Origin: Anolis sagrei
Lineage: Eukaryota > Chordata > Lepidosauria > Squamata > Anolidae
Length of the DNA stretch: 64,000 nt
Direction: 5' to 3'
Assembly: GCF_037176765.1 (NCBI RefSeq)
Contig: NC_090022.1
Coordinates: 179,916,117 to 179,980,116 of the forward strand
The first letter of the stretch is position 1, and every line of letters starts with the position of its first letter. The position numbers were made by a program, and so were the translations under genes. A model generated the notes under the pieces. It made no database searches. It saw only the letters and a program-made list of their open reading frames with translations, and was not told the origin of the DNA. Of the stretch, positions 22,000 to 32,530 are shown in pieces.

Positions 22000-23252
22000 T
22001 GTGGTGAAGTGTAAAATTTTAACTTGCAGTTATGTATAATTATAGATAGATGTTTTAAAGGGTAAGTATTTAAAGTTGCATAACTAGGGGGGATGGTAGC
22101 CAGCTCAGCTCATGTTGAGCTGGGTTACCATGGAAACAGGGGCGGAGCCAACTGCCACTTAGCAGGGCAGCCATTTTAAAACAGTTAGTCTGTAGTCAGC
22201 AAACTACAGGAGAGGCTGGTTCTAACGTGTGTTGAGAACCAGGGAAGTAATCTGTAGTTTGAAAACTACAAGGAAAGGTTGATTCTATTGTAGTGAGAAT
22301 TAGGAAGGTTTTGGCTTTTAGCCTGAGTTGTTTAAATAAGTCGAGTTGACTTATTTATATTAATAGTTAGTGTATGAGATAAAAGGTGAGAGAAACCCAG
22401 TGAGAATCTCTATTGCAGAAGAAACATCACAAAGAAAGAATAAGCTTGTAACTGAAGTAATCTATTAGGGAAAGAAACACAGTTTGAAGAAAAATAAGTT
22501 TGAAATCTACAAGCATGTAGACAATTTCAACAGAAAGGAAGAGACCATAAAAATGAACAAAATCTGGCTACCAGTATTAAAAAAACCTCTAAAATTACAA
22601 CAGCAAAACAGCAGAGAGGAAACAACCAGGCACATCTTAACACCTCTCAACAAAAGATTTTCCCAGGCTCAGCCAGGCCTTCAAATGCTAATGAAGGTGG
22701 TCAGTTGAAACATTCACACCTAGCTCCAGCAGAGAAAAACTCTTTGCCCCACCCAGCCATTCCACAGATATATAAACCCATTGTCCTAATTCCAACAAAC
22801 ATCACTACCTCTGAGGATGCTTGCCATAGATGCAGGCGAAACGTCAGGAGAAATGCCTCTAATACATGGCCCTATAGCCTGAAAAAACCCACAAAAACCT
22901 AGTGATTCCAGCCATGAAAGCCTTCGACAATAGTTTGAAACCTGTTTAGTGGAAGGAAGAGTACTTTCCAGAGTTGTTTAAGGAATGTTATAAATGTAAC
23001 CTTTGAAGATATGTGCCTCTAAGAGTGAGAAACATTGAAACCATCATGCTCCTTCTACAATTCAATAAACTTGTTACTGTTTTTCCTAAACCTCTGTCTC
23101 TGTTACAATTCCTTTCCAAGTTAAGTCACGTTATACATTAAAGAAAGAACAAGTCAATTTCACTAGCTATTAGCTATGCTATCAAATTAATAAACCCTTA
23201 TAAAGTGGTGGCTCCTTTGCAAATTCCTCACAAATTGGTGGCCATCATCACA
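22000..23252 (+). mobile_element. Solo LTR, family not assigned (fossil)
   Basis: The segment begins TGTGGTGAAG and ends in CA, flanked by a 5-bp duplication GAGTT (21,995-21,999 and 23,253-23,257). It carries an AATAAA signal near 23,065 followed by a pyrimidine-rich stretch, as LTRs do. No internal retroviral or gag-pol sequence is visible, so it is a lone LTR left by recombination between two ends. A Penelope-like fragment sits inside it. It is moderately old, and younger than the DNA element that it split. Confidence 0.55.
22489..22931 (+). mobile_element. Penelope-like element 3-prime fragment inside the LTR
   Basis: A short frame (HVDNFNRKEETIKMNKIWLP) is the tail of the Penelope endonuclease region, shared with the 57 kb copy. 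A spacer and the terminal block TAGATGCAGGCGAAACGTCA ... AAAGCCTTCGACAATA follow. An 8-bp duplication, AGTTTGAA (22,481-22,488 and 22,932-22,939), brackets it. It is 5-prime truncated. Confidence 0.7.
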
Positions 23253-23345
23253 GAGTTACACTTAAAAGTGTGTCTGTTACAACTTACAGGCACATTCAAC
23301 TTAAGAACCCTACAAAACCTATCACGTAATCTGTGGACTGCCTGT

Positions 23346-23655
23346 TTAGACATTTGAAGCTTTGCTTGTTCTCACCTATTACTTTGCTCTCTGTTTTTCT
23401 CTTTCTTAGTTTCTCCTCTAGAATTCGCATCCTTTTCTACAGTGCTTGCTTTCGAGCTGATGTTTTAGCTACCATCTCCAACCTCTCAAGGATTTAGTTA
23501 AAAGCCTTCTTGGTGAGATCTAGTATGCTTCTACCCAATACATTCTTTCCAGTCTTTTGTTAGGTGCAGCCTATCTATAGCCTGTAGTCCTCTGTCTAAG
23601 AAGTGAAGACTGTTTTCCCATATGCTAAACCTCTAACAGCATCTACATCGTATAG
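23346..23655. other. No recognisable feature
   Basis: About 310 bases without a gene or named repeat. Confidence 0.45.
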
Positions 23656-24346
23656 CATTTCTCAACCTGGGGGTTGGGACCACTGGGTGGGGAGTCACGA
23701 AGGGGTGTCAGAGGGGTCGCCAAAGACCATCTGAAAACACAGTCTTTTCTATTGGTCATGGGGATTCTGTGGCGGAAGTTTGCCCCAATTTTATCACTGG
23801 TGGGGTTCAGAATGCTCTTTGATTGTAAGCGAACTATAATTCCCAGCAACTACAACTCCCAAATGTTAAAGTCTATTTCCCCCCAACTCCACCAGTGTTC
23901 ATATAGGGACATATTTAATATTCATGCCAAGTTTGGTCCAGATCCATCATTGTTTGAGTCCATAGTGCTCTCTGGATGTAGTTGAACTACAAGTCCAAAA
24001 CACAAGGCCAATGCCCATCAAACCCTTCCAGTATTTTCTATTGGTCATGGGAGTTCTGTGTGCAAAGCTTGGTTCAGTTCCATCGTTGGTGTGATTCAGA
24101 ATGCTCTTTGCTTGTAGGTGAACTATAAATCCCAGCAACTACAACTTCCAAATGTTAAAATCAACCCTCACTCCAACCCCACCTGTATTCAAATTTGGGC
24201 GTATTGGTATTCATGCCAAATTTGGTCCAGTGAATGACAATACATTCTGCATATTTACATTAGCAAGATCACATTTATGAAGTAGCAACTATAACAACAT
24301 GAACTGTATTAATGGGTCGCAGCATTAGGAAGGTTGAGAAACACTG
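23656..24346. mobile_element. hAT-type element with TTTCTCAACC ends
   Basis: Inverted ends CATTTCTCAACCTGGGGGTT and GGTTGAGAAACACTG enclose about 690 bp. Within are blocks GTTTGCCCCAATTTTATCAC, TCCCAGCAACTACAACTCCC and TGGTCCAGATCCATCATTG. The related copy at 62,934-63,922 keeps an 8-bp target duplication, which supports hAT. No transposase frame. The middle shares its text with the Helitrons of this window. Confidence 0.7.
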
Positions 24347-24357
24347 TCATGGCCTTA

Positions 24358-24490
24358 GAATCATAGAATCCTAGAGTCAGAAGAGACCTTGTGGGTCATC
24401 CAGTCCATCCCCCTGGCAAGAAGCAGGAAAATTTCATTCAAAGCACCCCCGACAGATGGCCATCCAGCCTCTGATTAAAAGCCTCTTGTC
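24358..24490 (-). mobile_element. CR1 LINE 3-prime stub
   Basis: On the plus strand it reads TAGAATCATAGAATCCTAGA, the CR1 terminal repeat, then AGACCTTGTGGGTCATCCAG and GACAGATGGCCATCCAGCCT. It is a short 5-prime truncated CR1 end, adjoining a Helitron. Confidence 0.75.
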
Positions 24491-24492
24491 CA

Positions 24493-25250
24493 TCTATATA
24501 AATAAAAATGTAATGTTTGTTTGTGGGATTAACATAACTAAAAAACCACTTGATGAATTGCTGCCAAATTTGGCCACAAGACACCTACTAACCCAAGGAG
24601 TGACCATCACACAAAAAATTAAATTTGTCATTTGAGAGTTGTAGTTGCTGGGATTTATAATTAACCTACAATCAGAGAGCATTCTAAACTCCATCAATGA
24701 GTTGGGGCAAGAATTGGGGCAAACTTCCCAACGAGTGACCATCACTCATAAAAACACTGAAAAAAATAGCAGAAGAGACTTAAAAAGCCAAAAAAAACAA
24801 AAAATACATTTCAATTAATGTTCAAAGCCACATAATATATACACCAACCAGGGGCAGCTCAACCCATTACCCAAAGTAAGCATTTGCAGTATAGTTGATT
24901 TTGCCCAGGGGCGCTCTTGAGAGAAAGTAGACCTTGACATATGCGAGTTGTAGTTACTGGGATTTATAGTTCACTTACAATCAAAGAGCATTCTGAACTC
25001 CACCAATGATGGAATTGAACCAAATATGGCACACAGAACTCCTATGACGAACAGAATATATATATATATATATATATATATCTCAGTGTTTGGTGGGGAG
25101 GGGGGGAAATACTGTTTGCTTACCGTTGAAAATTACCTAGGGCTGCCTCCGACACCCACACACATATACACAAATATATACACATATATACACACACAAA
25201 ACACATATATACAGACTGGGCCACAGCAACACATGGCAGGGGACGGCTAG
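24493..25250 (+). mobile_element. Non-autonomous Helitron
   Basis: The element runs from TCTATATAAATAAAAATGTA (after an A) to GGGGACGGCTAG (before a T), with the pre-terminal hairpin around CCACAGCAACACATGG. The body includes the ACCTACAATCAGAGAGCATT module, a (TA)n tract at about 25,056-25,081 and TATACACA repeats. Non-coding. Confidence 0.85.
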
Positions 25251-25971
25251 TACCTGAATAATTTACAAGTATAGTTTAAGTTTTCTGAAATGAGGACCTT
25301 AGTTACACAAACATGAAGGGATCCTGGCATTTGTTTTATGGTCAGCCCAACTATTCCTGCTTTGCATTCTTCTAGGGCTGTTATTCCTCTTTGTAATATC
25401 CTCCAGCCATCAAAGGAAACTGAATGTATGCCGGGATGATTCAAGTCCCTACTCATTCCTAGAAAGTCTATTCAGAAATGAAAAATGTGTTTGTACAGAG
25501 AAGGGAAAAGGAGGACACGTCTTGTGAAACTCCGGCCTCGAGTGAAACCACAGCAATAAAAGAATGATTGCGTTCGATGGAATGTGGCGTTTGCAGTCCA
25601 AAGCGGTGCAGCCATCTACTGGTGAGAGAGCTATTTTTACATCCGCTTCATCCAACAGGTCAAGGTGAAATGATTTGGATGAGGGATAAGCGCCTTGGAG
25701 ATTCCTCAAGGTTTCTTTGGTAGCACCAGCTTGTCCAGTCCTGTCTGTTGAATTAGCTGCATTCCCACAGGGCCATAACTCTGGCAATGCGATTGGAATC
25801 CTCTCCAGGATGTGACAGGGCAACATGGCCAAAGTCCTCTATGATTCATGTCAGAGAATAAAGTAAAAGCAAAGTTCTTCCTTTACATTAAGAGGAAGCA
25901 GGGGAAAAACTAATCAAGAAGCAAGATGTCCATGGGGGTTTCAATGTACAACATAAGCAATTTATTTTGAA
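25251..25971. other. No gene supported; one longer minus-strand open frame
   Basis: A 127-codon minus-strand frame (25,449-25,832) has no recognisable domain or homologous text. I treat it as chance. Confidence 0.4.
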
Positions 25972-27168
25972 CTAGCTGTACCCGCCATGCATTGCTATGG
26001 TCAATCTTTCTCTCCTTCTTTCTCTTCTTCCTTCTCTTTTTTTCTTTCCTTCTCTCCTTTCTTCCTTCTCTACCCCTTTCCTTCCTTCCCCTCTCTTTTT
26101 TTCCTCTGCTTTCTTCTCTCTCTATCTATTAGAATCATAGAATCATAGAATTAAAGAGTTGGAAGAGACCTCATGGGCCATCCAGTCCAACCCTCTGCCA
26201 AGAAGCAGGAATATTGCATTCAAATCACCCCTGACAGATGGCCATCCAACCTCTGTTTAAAAGTTTCCAAAGGAGCCTCCACCACACTCCGGGGCAGAGA
26301 GTTCCACTGCTGAACGGCTCTCACAGTCAGGAAGTTCTTCCTCATGTTCAGATGGAATCTCCTCTCTTGTAGTTTGAAGCCATTGTTCCACGTCCTATTT
26401 CCAAGGAAGCAGAAAACAAGCTTGCTCCCTCCTCCCTGTGGCTTCCTCTCACATATTTATACATGGCTATCATATCCCCTCTCAGCCTTCTCTTCTTCAG
26501 GCTAAACATGCCCAGCTCCTTAAGCCGCTCCTCATAGGGCTTGTTCTCCAGACCCTTGATCATTTTAGTCGCTCTCCTCTGGACACATTCCAGCTTGTCA
26601 ATATCTCCCTTGAATTGTGGTGCCCAGAATTGGACACAATATTCCAGGTGTGGTCTAACAAAAGCAGAATAGAGAGGTAGCATTACTTCCCTAAATCTAG
26701 ACACTATGCTCCTATTATTGGACTGCAACTCCCAGCAGTCCTCCTGATTGATCTACCTACCTACTATCTATCTCTATCTAATCTATATATCTTATCTATC
26801 TGGAGGATTGCTGGGAGTTGCAATCTGGGAATAGGAAATTGGAAATATGAAGGAATTGGGATGCTCTCAAAGAAGTCCAAGGAGAAGCAAGCTTGCAGCT
26901 TGGAAGAAGTGATTTGGAGCATCTTCCTCCCCTAAAGGGCCTGGTCTAGGGGATGCTGGGAGCTGCCATTTTCACACATATGCTATATCAACATTTAGCT
27001 TTTTGGGGGTTTTTATGTCCTTTGCACTGCTTCTTGGGAGGGGTTTATGAGTGATGGTCATTCATTGGTCTGTTAGGAGTGTAGTGTCCAAATTTCATGT
27101 CAATTCGTCCAGTGGTTTTTGAGTTATGTTAATCCCACAAATTAACATTACATTTTTATTTATATGGA
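25972..27168 (-). mobile_element. Helitron, minus strand, with CR1 inside
   Basis: The minus strand begins TCCATATAAATAAAAATGTA (5-prime end at 27,168) and ends with CTAG at 25,975-25,972. A pre-terminal hairpin occurs around GACCATAGCAATGCATGG. A pyrimidine-rich CTTCC/CTTTT tract lies at about 26,005-26,130. A CR1 3-prime end occupies 26,130-26,735. The AGAACTGAA-type opening found in other copies is present as AAACCACTGGACGAATTGAC. Confidence 0.75.
26130..26735 (-). mobile_element. CR1 LINE 3-prime end with coding remnant
   Basis: The minus-strand frame gives the CR1 ORF2 C-terminus: [40 protein letters not shown], then [20 protein letters not shown]. The 3-prime end is the ATTCTATGATTCTA repeat. 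This copy keeps a long frame, so it is fairly young. It is 5-prime truncated. Confidence 0.85.
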
Positions 27169-27228
27169 TGGATCCTATGAAGTGGAATGTGTCCCAACTG
27201 AGCTGAAGGTAATTCTTAGTAGTAGTAA

Positions 27229-27345
27229 ATGTTATTGATTAGCCCTTAGGCCATATCACAATACTAAACCAAACAAAAAGCTTGATAAAACTTGATTACA
27301 CTCTATATAGTAAGTAAAACACTTATTACGATACCTTAAATAAAT
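27229..27345. repeat. Unclassified repeat shared with 62.2 kb
   Basis: The text TATTGATTAGCCCTTAGGCC ... CTTGATTACACTCTATATAG recurs at 62,205-62,318. Identity is high over about 115 bp. Family unknown to me. Confidence 0.55.
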
Positions 27346-27385
27346 ATGATAAAACTGAATATATACATCATGTTTCCATATCATC

Positions 27386-27443
27386 ATCACTTCTTGGCCT
27401 TTTGGCTAAGATCAAGGGTAGTATCTGTTCTTATCAGTTTAAT
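27386..27443 (+). pseudogene. U2 snRNA 5-prime fragment
   Basis: About 58 bases match the 5-prime end of U2 snRNA: CTTGGCCTTTTGGCTAAGAT, then GTAGTATCTGTTCTTATCAG and TTTAAT, so it includes the branch-point recognition region. It stops abruptly there. The rest of U2 and its promoter elements are absent, so this is a retrocopied fragment and not a gene. Confidence 0.75.
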
Positions 27444-27545
27444 CCTTCTTAGTGTACCAGGTCACCATGGTGTGGGTACATCATGGATAATGTGATATAT
27501 TGGACACACATATATAGGTTGCTTACCTGTAAACATAGTTTCCCC

Positions 27546-29064
27546 AAAATGCTTTTCTTTTTTCAAAGCATACCTATTATTAAAGGGACTAAAATCTTCA
27601 GTTTGTGGAAGAGGGATATCATGAATTTAATTTGGGCGGGGGAAAAAGCTAGGATCGCTTACAAAAATTTAATTGATACCAAAGAGGGGGGGGGGGGGGA
27701 CTAAATTTACCAGATTTAAAAACCTACTATAAGGCCGCCTGCATGGGCTGGCTCAGAGATTGGATACAATTCCCGAACATAAATTTACTACATTTAGAAG
27801 GACATGGTATCAGATATGGATGGCATGCATACCTTTGGTATGAAGGAGAGAGATTAAATAAGGCTTTCAATAAACATGTAATTAGTGGAAGCTTAATAGA
27901 TGTTTGGAAAAGATACAAATTAGGGATGGAACCCAAAACACCCCTGTGGCTGAGGCCAATAGAAGCCATTGGGAGACCTATCTGCAAGGACGATGTCAGA
28001 ACATATGGGGAACTACTTATCAGGTCCAATGGCCAATGGGCATTGAGGGGAAAGACGAATTGGGTATTAAAGATTGGTTCCGATATCATCAATTATACGA
28101 AAGATTTAAAAAAGACGAGAAGAGGGGATTTGCTTCAAAAAAATCAGATCTGGAAACTATATTAGATAAAGGGGAAAAAGGATTAATAGCCAGATTATAC
28201 AAATATATTCTACACTATAATTTGGAAGATAATCGTGTTAAAACCCCCATGATCTCATGGGCAAAAGATTTAGGGAGAAGCATAGATTTGGACATCTGGG
28301 AAAACCTGTGGAACAATGGATTTAAATTTACAGTGGCAGCTTCAATTAGAGATAACGTATATAAAATATTCTACAGATGCTACATAACTCCAGCCCTCCT
28401 AGCCAAAATGGACAATTCACAAACAGGATCCTGTTGGAGGTGCAAAAGAAAGAAAGGGACTTTCTTTCACGTATGGTGGTCGTGCGAACTGGTGCAGATC
28501 TATTGGAAAAGAATAATAAAGGAAACAAATAACATGATTTACAACAAAGTAAAAAAGAACCCAGGGATGTGCCTATTAGGGATATTCAGACACAATTTAG
28601 AACAACCAGAGAGAGAAATCTGTTTGTACAGCTTTGCGGCTGCACGCATTACAATTGCCAAAAATTGGAAAGGGGAGAAAACATTAAGCATCAAAGATTG
28701 GAAGGATAAATTGTGGGATTATGCACAGATGGCTAAAATTTCAAGCAATTTGAAATATGAAAATAATGAAATATTTGAAAGAAACTGGAAGCTGGCCTTA
28801 GCATACTTGACGGGAGAGCTAAAGAAATAAAAACAAGAGGAATTTATTGAATTAGAAGTATAGAGGGTTAAATAAATTGTGCATAAATCCTGCGTGGATT
28901 AGTGATGGAAGTCAAGGTGGTGGGTAGCACTGGGGTGGGTGGAGGGGTAACTGTATGGAGGGTTGTTTGTGTATGTGTGTTTGTTTGTGTATGTGTATAT
29001 TTTTGCAACATATATGGTTGGTGTATTATCTTTTCAAAATAAAATTTAATTAAAAAAAACAACA
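27546..29064 (+). mobile_element. L1 LINE ORF2 3-prime part
   Basis: A 5-prime truncated L1 insertion. Frames between 27,546 and 28,830 give the ORF2 C-terminal domain: WKRDIMNLIWAGEKARIAYK, LNLPDLKTYYKAACMGWLRD, and a zinc-knuckle CWRCKRKKGTFFHVWWSC near residues 190-207 of the longest frame. The frame stops at 28,830. A 3-prime untranslated region with TGTATGTGTG repeats and an AATTAAAAAAAAC tail follows. The flanks ACATAGTTTCC and ACACAGTTTCC are its target duplication inside the DIRS-like repeat. The frame is broken at a G-run near 27,690. Confidence 0.85.
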
Positions 29065-29330
29065 ACACAGTTTCCTGAGTGGTCGCCTGTGAATTCACAC
29101 ATTTGGTATATTCCTGTGCTCGCGCAGGCAGCAACGGACACTCACAAGCTCACTTAACTGACCGTTAGAGTAGCCCCACCCCTTTCTCCCCACTCATATA
29201 AATAGCCCTGCCATGGGGCTACCGGCCAGTTCTTCCGCCGCAAAAGCAGTCAGAAGTCCTGGGGCATGACCATACAAAGTGGGGAGGATGGGCGGGGATG
29301 TGTGAATTCATGGGAAACTATGTTTACAGG

Positions 29331-29546
29331 TTGTTGTTGTTCATTCGTTCAGTCGTCTCCGACTCTTCGTGACCTCATGGACCAGCCCACGCCAGAGCTC
29401 CCTGTCGGCCGTCACCACCCCCAGCTCCTTCAAGGTCAGTCCAGTCACTTCAAGGATGCCATCCATCCATCTTGCCCTTGGTCGGCCCTTCTTCCTTTTA
29501 CCTTCCACTTTCCCCAGCATAATTGTCTTCTCTAGGCTTTGCTGTC
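29331..29546 (-). mobile_element. BovB (RTE) LINE 3-prime end
   Basis: The minus strand ends GTCGGAGACGACTGAACGAA TGAACAACAACAA, and upstream carries CCGACCAAGGGCAAGATGGA. This is the BovB 3-prime end as known from ruminants and squamates. An 8-bp duplication, TTTACAGG (29,323-29,330 and 29,547-29,554), brackets it, within one arm of the DIRS-like inverted repeat. Confidence 0.8.
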
Positions 29547-29865
29547 TTTACAGGTAAGCAACCTATATTTTCCCCGCATGGTCAGCCTGTGAATCCCACA
29601 TTTGATAGACTAGCAAACTGCTAACCTTGGTGGAGGGCGTCATGCCACAGCTGAAAAGAGGACCGCCGGCCGAAGGTTGCATCTCTCTTGGACGTCACAT
29701 CCAGCTTGTAATGTGTCACAAAGGTCAATGGTGTAGACCAGGTTGCAGCTCTGCACACTACATCCAGGGGTACTCCCCTCATGAAGGCAGTCGATGTTGC
29801 CACTGTTCTTGTGGAATGAGCTTTCACCTGCAAAGGCATTTCCCAGGGGTTGCATGTGACGTCTG

Positions 29866-30655
29866 TAGACTGTCCACGTCTCACAGGCATATAGCAGGGT
29901 TGGGAGGACAATGGCTTTATAAACAAGCACCTTGGTATCCCTACGGATGTCCCGGTCCTCAGACACTCTCTGCTTCATTCGGAAAAATGCTGCACTCGCA
30001 GAGCTCAGGCGGTGTTGAATTTCAGTGTCAATGTTGACTTTGATGGAGAGGTGGCTGCCAAGGTAACAGAAATGGTCAACATTTTCTAATGTTATACCAT
30101 TAAGTTGTATTTCTGGTATTGGAGAGGGGTTGCTGGAGACTGCTGGAACAGCACTTTGGTTTTCTCAATGTTTAATGACAGGCCGAACTTCACATATGCT
30201 TCTGCGAAGGTGTTTAGAGTGGCTTGTAGGTCTTCTTCTGAATGTGCACCAAAACGTTGTCATCAGCATACTGGAGTTCTATAACAGATGTTGTTGTAAC
30301 CTTGGTTTTGGCTTTCAGTCTGCTGAGGTTAAATAGCATGCCATCTGTCCGATAGACGATTTCCACTCTGGTGAGAAGCTTCCCGTCAACAAGGTGAAGC
30401 ATCATAGCGATGAAGATGGAAAATAAGTTTGGAGCAATAACACATCCCAGTTTGACACCTGATTCTACCTTAAATGGGTCACTATGGGAGCCATTGCTGT
30501 CCAAGACTGTTGCCATCGTGTCATAATGGAAGAGCTGCAGGATGTTCACAAATTTGTCAGGGCACCCAATTTTTTGGAGAATGGTCCAGAGAGCGCTGCG
30601 ATTCACTGTGTCGAATGTCTTTGCAAGGAGAACCATCATTATGGTCCATGTGCAT
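29866..30655 (-). mobile_element. Non-LTR LINE reverse-transcriptase fragment (family C)
   Basis: The minus strand encodes part of a reverse transcriptase: KTFDTVNRSALWTILQKIGC, then VKLGCVIAPNLFSIF, RLKAKTKVTTTSVIELQYAD with the catalytic YADD, and after a gap VYKAIVLPTLLYACETWTVY. The order is right for one element read 30,655 to 29,866. It is frame-disrupted and lacks both ends. The LRRLKAKTKV style links it to LINEs with a C2H2-like tail, as seen at 52.7 kb. Confidence 0.7.
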
Positions 30656-30659
30656 AATG

Positions 30660-31880
30660 ATCACCCCATAGCAATGGGCATGTCACACTATCTCCACCTC
30701 ACAGAAGAGCACAGCCAAAACCTGTGCACATCTAAAGCAGCTCACACAAGAGTATCTGATTGCAGTAGAAATGTGGTATGTGGCCGGGTGGCGAAACACA
30801 AACTGGCTACCAGAGGGCATACTCCAAGAGAAAGCCAGGCTCCTCATGGCCTGCCTGAAATGCCACATGCAGCCACAAGAGGGCGGCCCTTTCTTTCCTT
30901 GTTCTGCACATAGGAATCAGCACACTTGAAAAAAACCAAAACTAGGCAAAGTTCTATTATTTCCATCAACACCACTGATTCTACGCACATATTCACATTC
31001 CAGATAGATAATGTAGCAACTAGCAGTTACAATTCTAAGTTCACATGTTCACTGTTGGCAAGCTGTCTTCTGACTCATGGCAAATTGGATCTCTGATTTC
31101 CAAATCCACAAAGAGTAGTTAAGATTCTGGAGTGTTTTAGGTATATTAATTTATCTGTGTTTGTTCTAAATTACCAATCCCAATGGAGACAAACTTGAGT
31201 CAACTGTTCACCATGTAAATAAGAGAGATTCAAGTGGGGCCCCTTTAATGGTATTTAGGTCATTGCTGATATGCCATCAAAAGACAACCGATGTCACTCA
31301 TGCATGGAAGCTGGGAACCAAGCTCAATCTTAAGTTTCCACATACCACACTGGAGCCATACACATATGGAGTGCTGAGAGTTAAAAAAGACTTTATCTCC
31401 ATATGTCTCTATGCAGTGTTCGGTTTGAATTAGCCAATTAACAGCAACAAAGATGTTCTATCGCAGGAAACTTTAGTAGCATTAAATACATGCAAAGTTG
31501 TTTTTGTAAAGAAAGGGAGGGGTCCCCACTTGGAAAAAGACAGCCGTGAAAATATACAGGGTTGCCATAGTAAGCCTTGGGTTCTGTACCAGATTTCTTT
31601 CTCTTAGTGAAAAGGAAAGAGTGATGATGCATTCCAATGTAGAAGGTTTTTATTCTCTAAGGTGCTCCACTATTCAGAATATTTCCTCGAGAGCTGATGT
31701 CTGTTAGAAACATATACGCATCCAAGAAGGAGAAAAAAATTAAGGCTACGCAGGTCTTAAATACATATCTGTAAAAAATGAACTGCTTCCCTATATAATT
31801 CAAAACCTAAAATCATGACATCTAAAAGACATCTGGGTGACACCTGTTCAGTGCCTCCATAACTATTTCTATAGCTAATT
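30660..31880. other. No recognisable feature
   Basis: I see no exon, RNA gene or known repeat family here. Confidence 0.45.
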
Positions 31881-31884
31881 TAGC

Positions 31885-32530
31885 TCTTATTTATTTATTT
31901 TCTTATTTATTTCGAACATTTTTACCCCACCCTTCTCCACCCCTAGGGGGACTCAGGGCGGCTTCCAATTGGCAATAATTCAATGCCGCATCATAAAATA
32001 CAAAATAGCAAATATAACAATTAAAAACATAAACATTTAAAATAAAGATTAAACAGTATACTTAAGATCCATTTAGCTATTGCCAGCCTGGTGGCTATTT
32101 ATCTGTTGTTGTTCATTCGTTCAGTCGTCTCCGACTCTTCGTGACTATTTATCTAGCCATATACTAATGATTACTCCGCTTAACTTATCCAAATCCACTT
32201 CCAGGCCATAGTAAAACATTATCAATTGTCTTTTAACCTAATTGCCCAAAGGCCTGGTCCCACAACCACGTTTTTACCTTCTTTCTAAAGGTGAGGAGGG
32301 ACGACAATGACCTAATATCCCCAGAAAGCTAATTCCACATGCAGGGGGCCACCACCGAGAAGGCCGTCCCTCGTCCCCACCAAACGTGTTTGAGACAAAG
32401 GCAGGGCCGAGAGCAGGGCCTCCCCAGAAGATCTTAAGCTCTGAGGTGGGACGTAGGAGATACATTCGGACATGTATGCTGGACTGGAGCTGTATAGGGT
32501 TTTATAGGTCAAGACCAGCACTTTGAATTG
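31885..32530 (-). mobile_element. L2-clade LINE 3-prime end
   Basis: From the TTTATTTATTTTCTTATTTA tail (plus strand) through CACCCCTAGGGGGACTCAGG to inverted coding text. The minus strand reads VLTYKTLYSSSPAYMSECIS and QSLRSSGEALLSALPLSQTR. It is very similar to the copy at 18.4-19.0 kb. A 40-bp BovB tip is inserted at 32,105-32,144. Confidence 0.75.
32105..32144 (-). mobile_element. 40-bp BovB 3-prime tip insertion
   Basis: Only the last 40 bases of BovB are present (GTTGTTGTTCATTCGTTCAG ... CTCTTCGTGA on the plus strand). A perfect 10-bp duplication, CTATTTATCT, lies at 32,095-32,104 and 32,145-32,154. It is an extremely 5-prime truncated insertion. Confidence 0.8.

Larger units (their letters stand above)
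21690..23345 (+). mobile_element. GGCAGTCCC-type DNA element, split by a solo LTR
   Basis: The left part (about 21,690-21,999) matches the copies at 0.4 and 37.5 kb (TTATCATGGAGAAAAGGTGT, CAGGGTCACA). The right part (23,258-23,345) gives the far end, TTAAGAACCCTACAAAACCT ... GGACTGCCTG. Everything between is a later insertion at 22,000-23,252. Confidence 0.6.
27511..29860 (-). mobile_element. DIRS-like tyrosine-recombinase retroelement, broken (fossil)
   Basis: Two parts are recognisable. At 29,621-29,860, minus strand, the sequence encodes the C-terminal part of a tyrosine recombinase, with VKAHSTRTVATSTAFMRG and AATWSTPLTFVTHYKLDV style text typical of DIRS elements (the H-x-x-R and final tyrosine region). 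Between 27,511 and 29,567 lies a non-coding terminal region that starts and ends with a perfect 33-bp inverted repeat, one arm at 27,512-27,544 and the other split between 29,312-29,330 and 29,555-29,568. Inverted terminal and internal complementary repeats are the hallmark of DIRS. An L1 fragment and a BovB fragment are inserted. The element is broken and old, and upstream parts are missing. Family assignment is inference. Confidence 0.55.

Noticed and set aside
22480-22710. A possible small host gene (74 codons)
   Set aside because: The peptide text recurs in the 57 kb Penelope copy and is followed by the Penelope terminus, so it is transposon-derived.
25449-25832. A 127-codon minus-strand frame
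   Set aside because: No recognisable domain, no splice context that improves on chance, and it sits between two Helitrons. I kept it only as a note.
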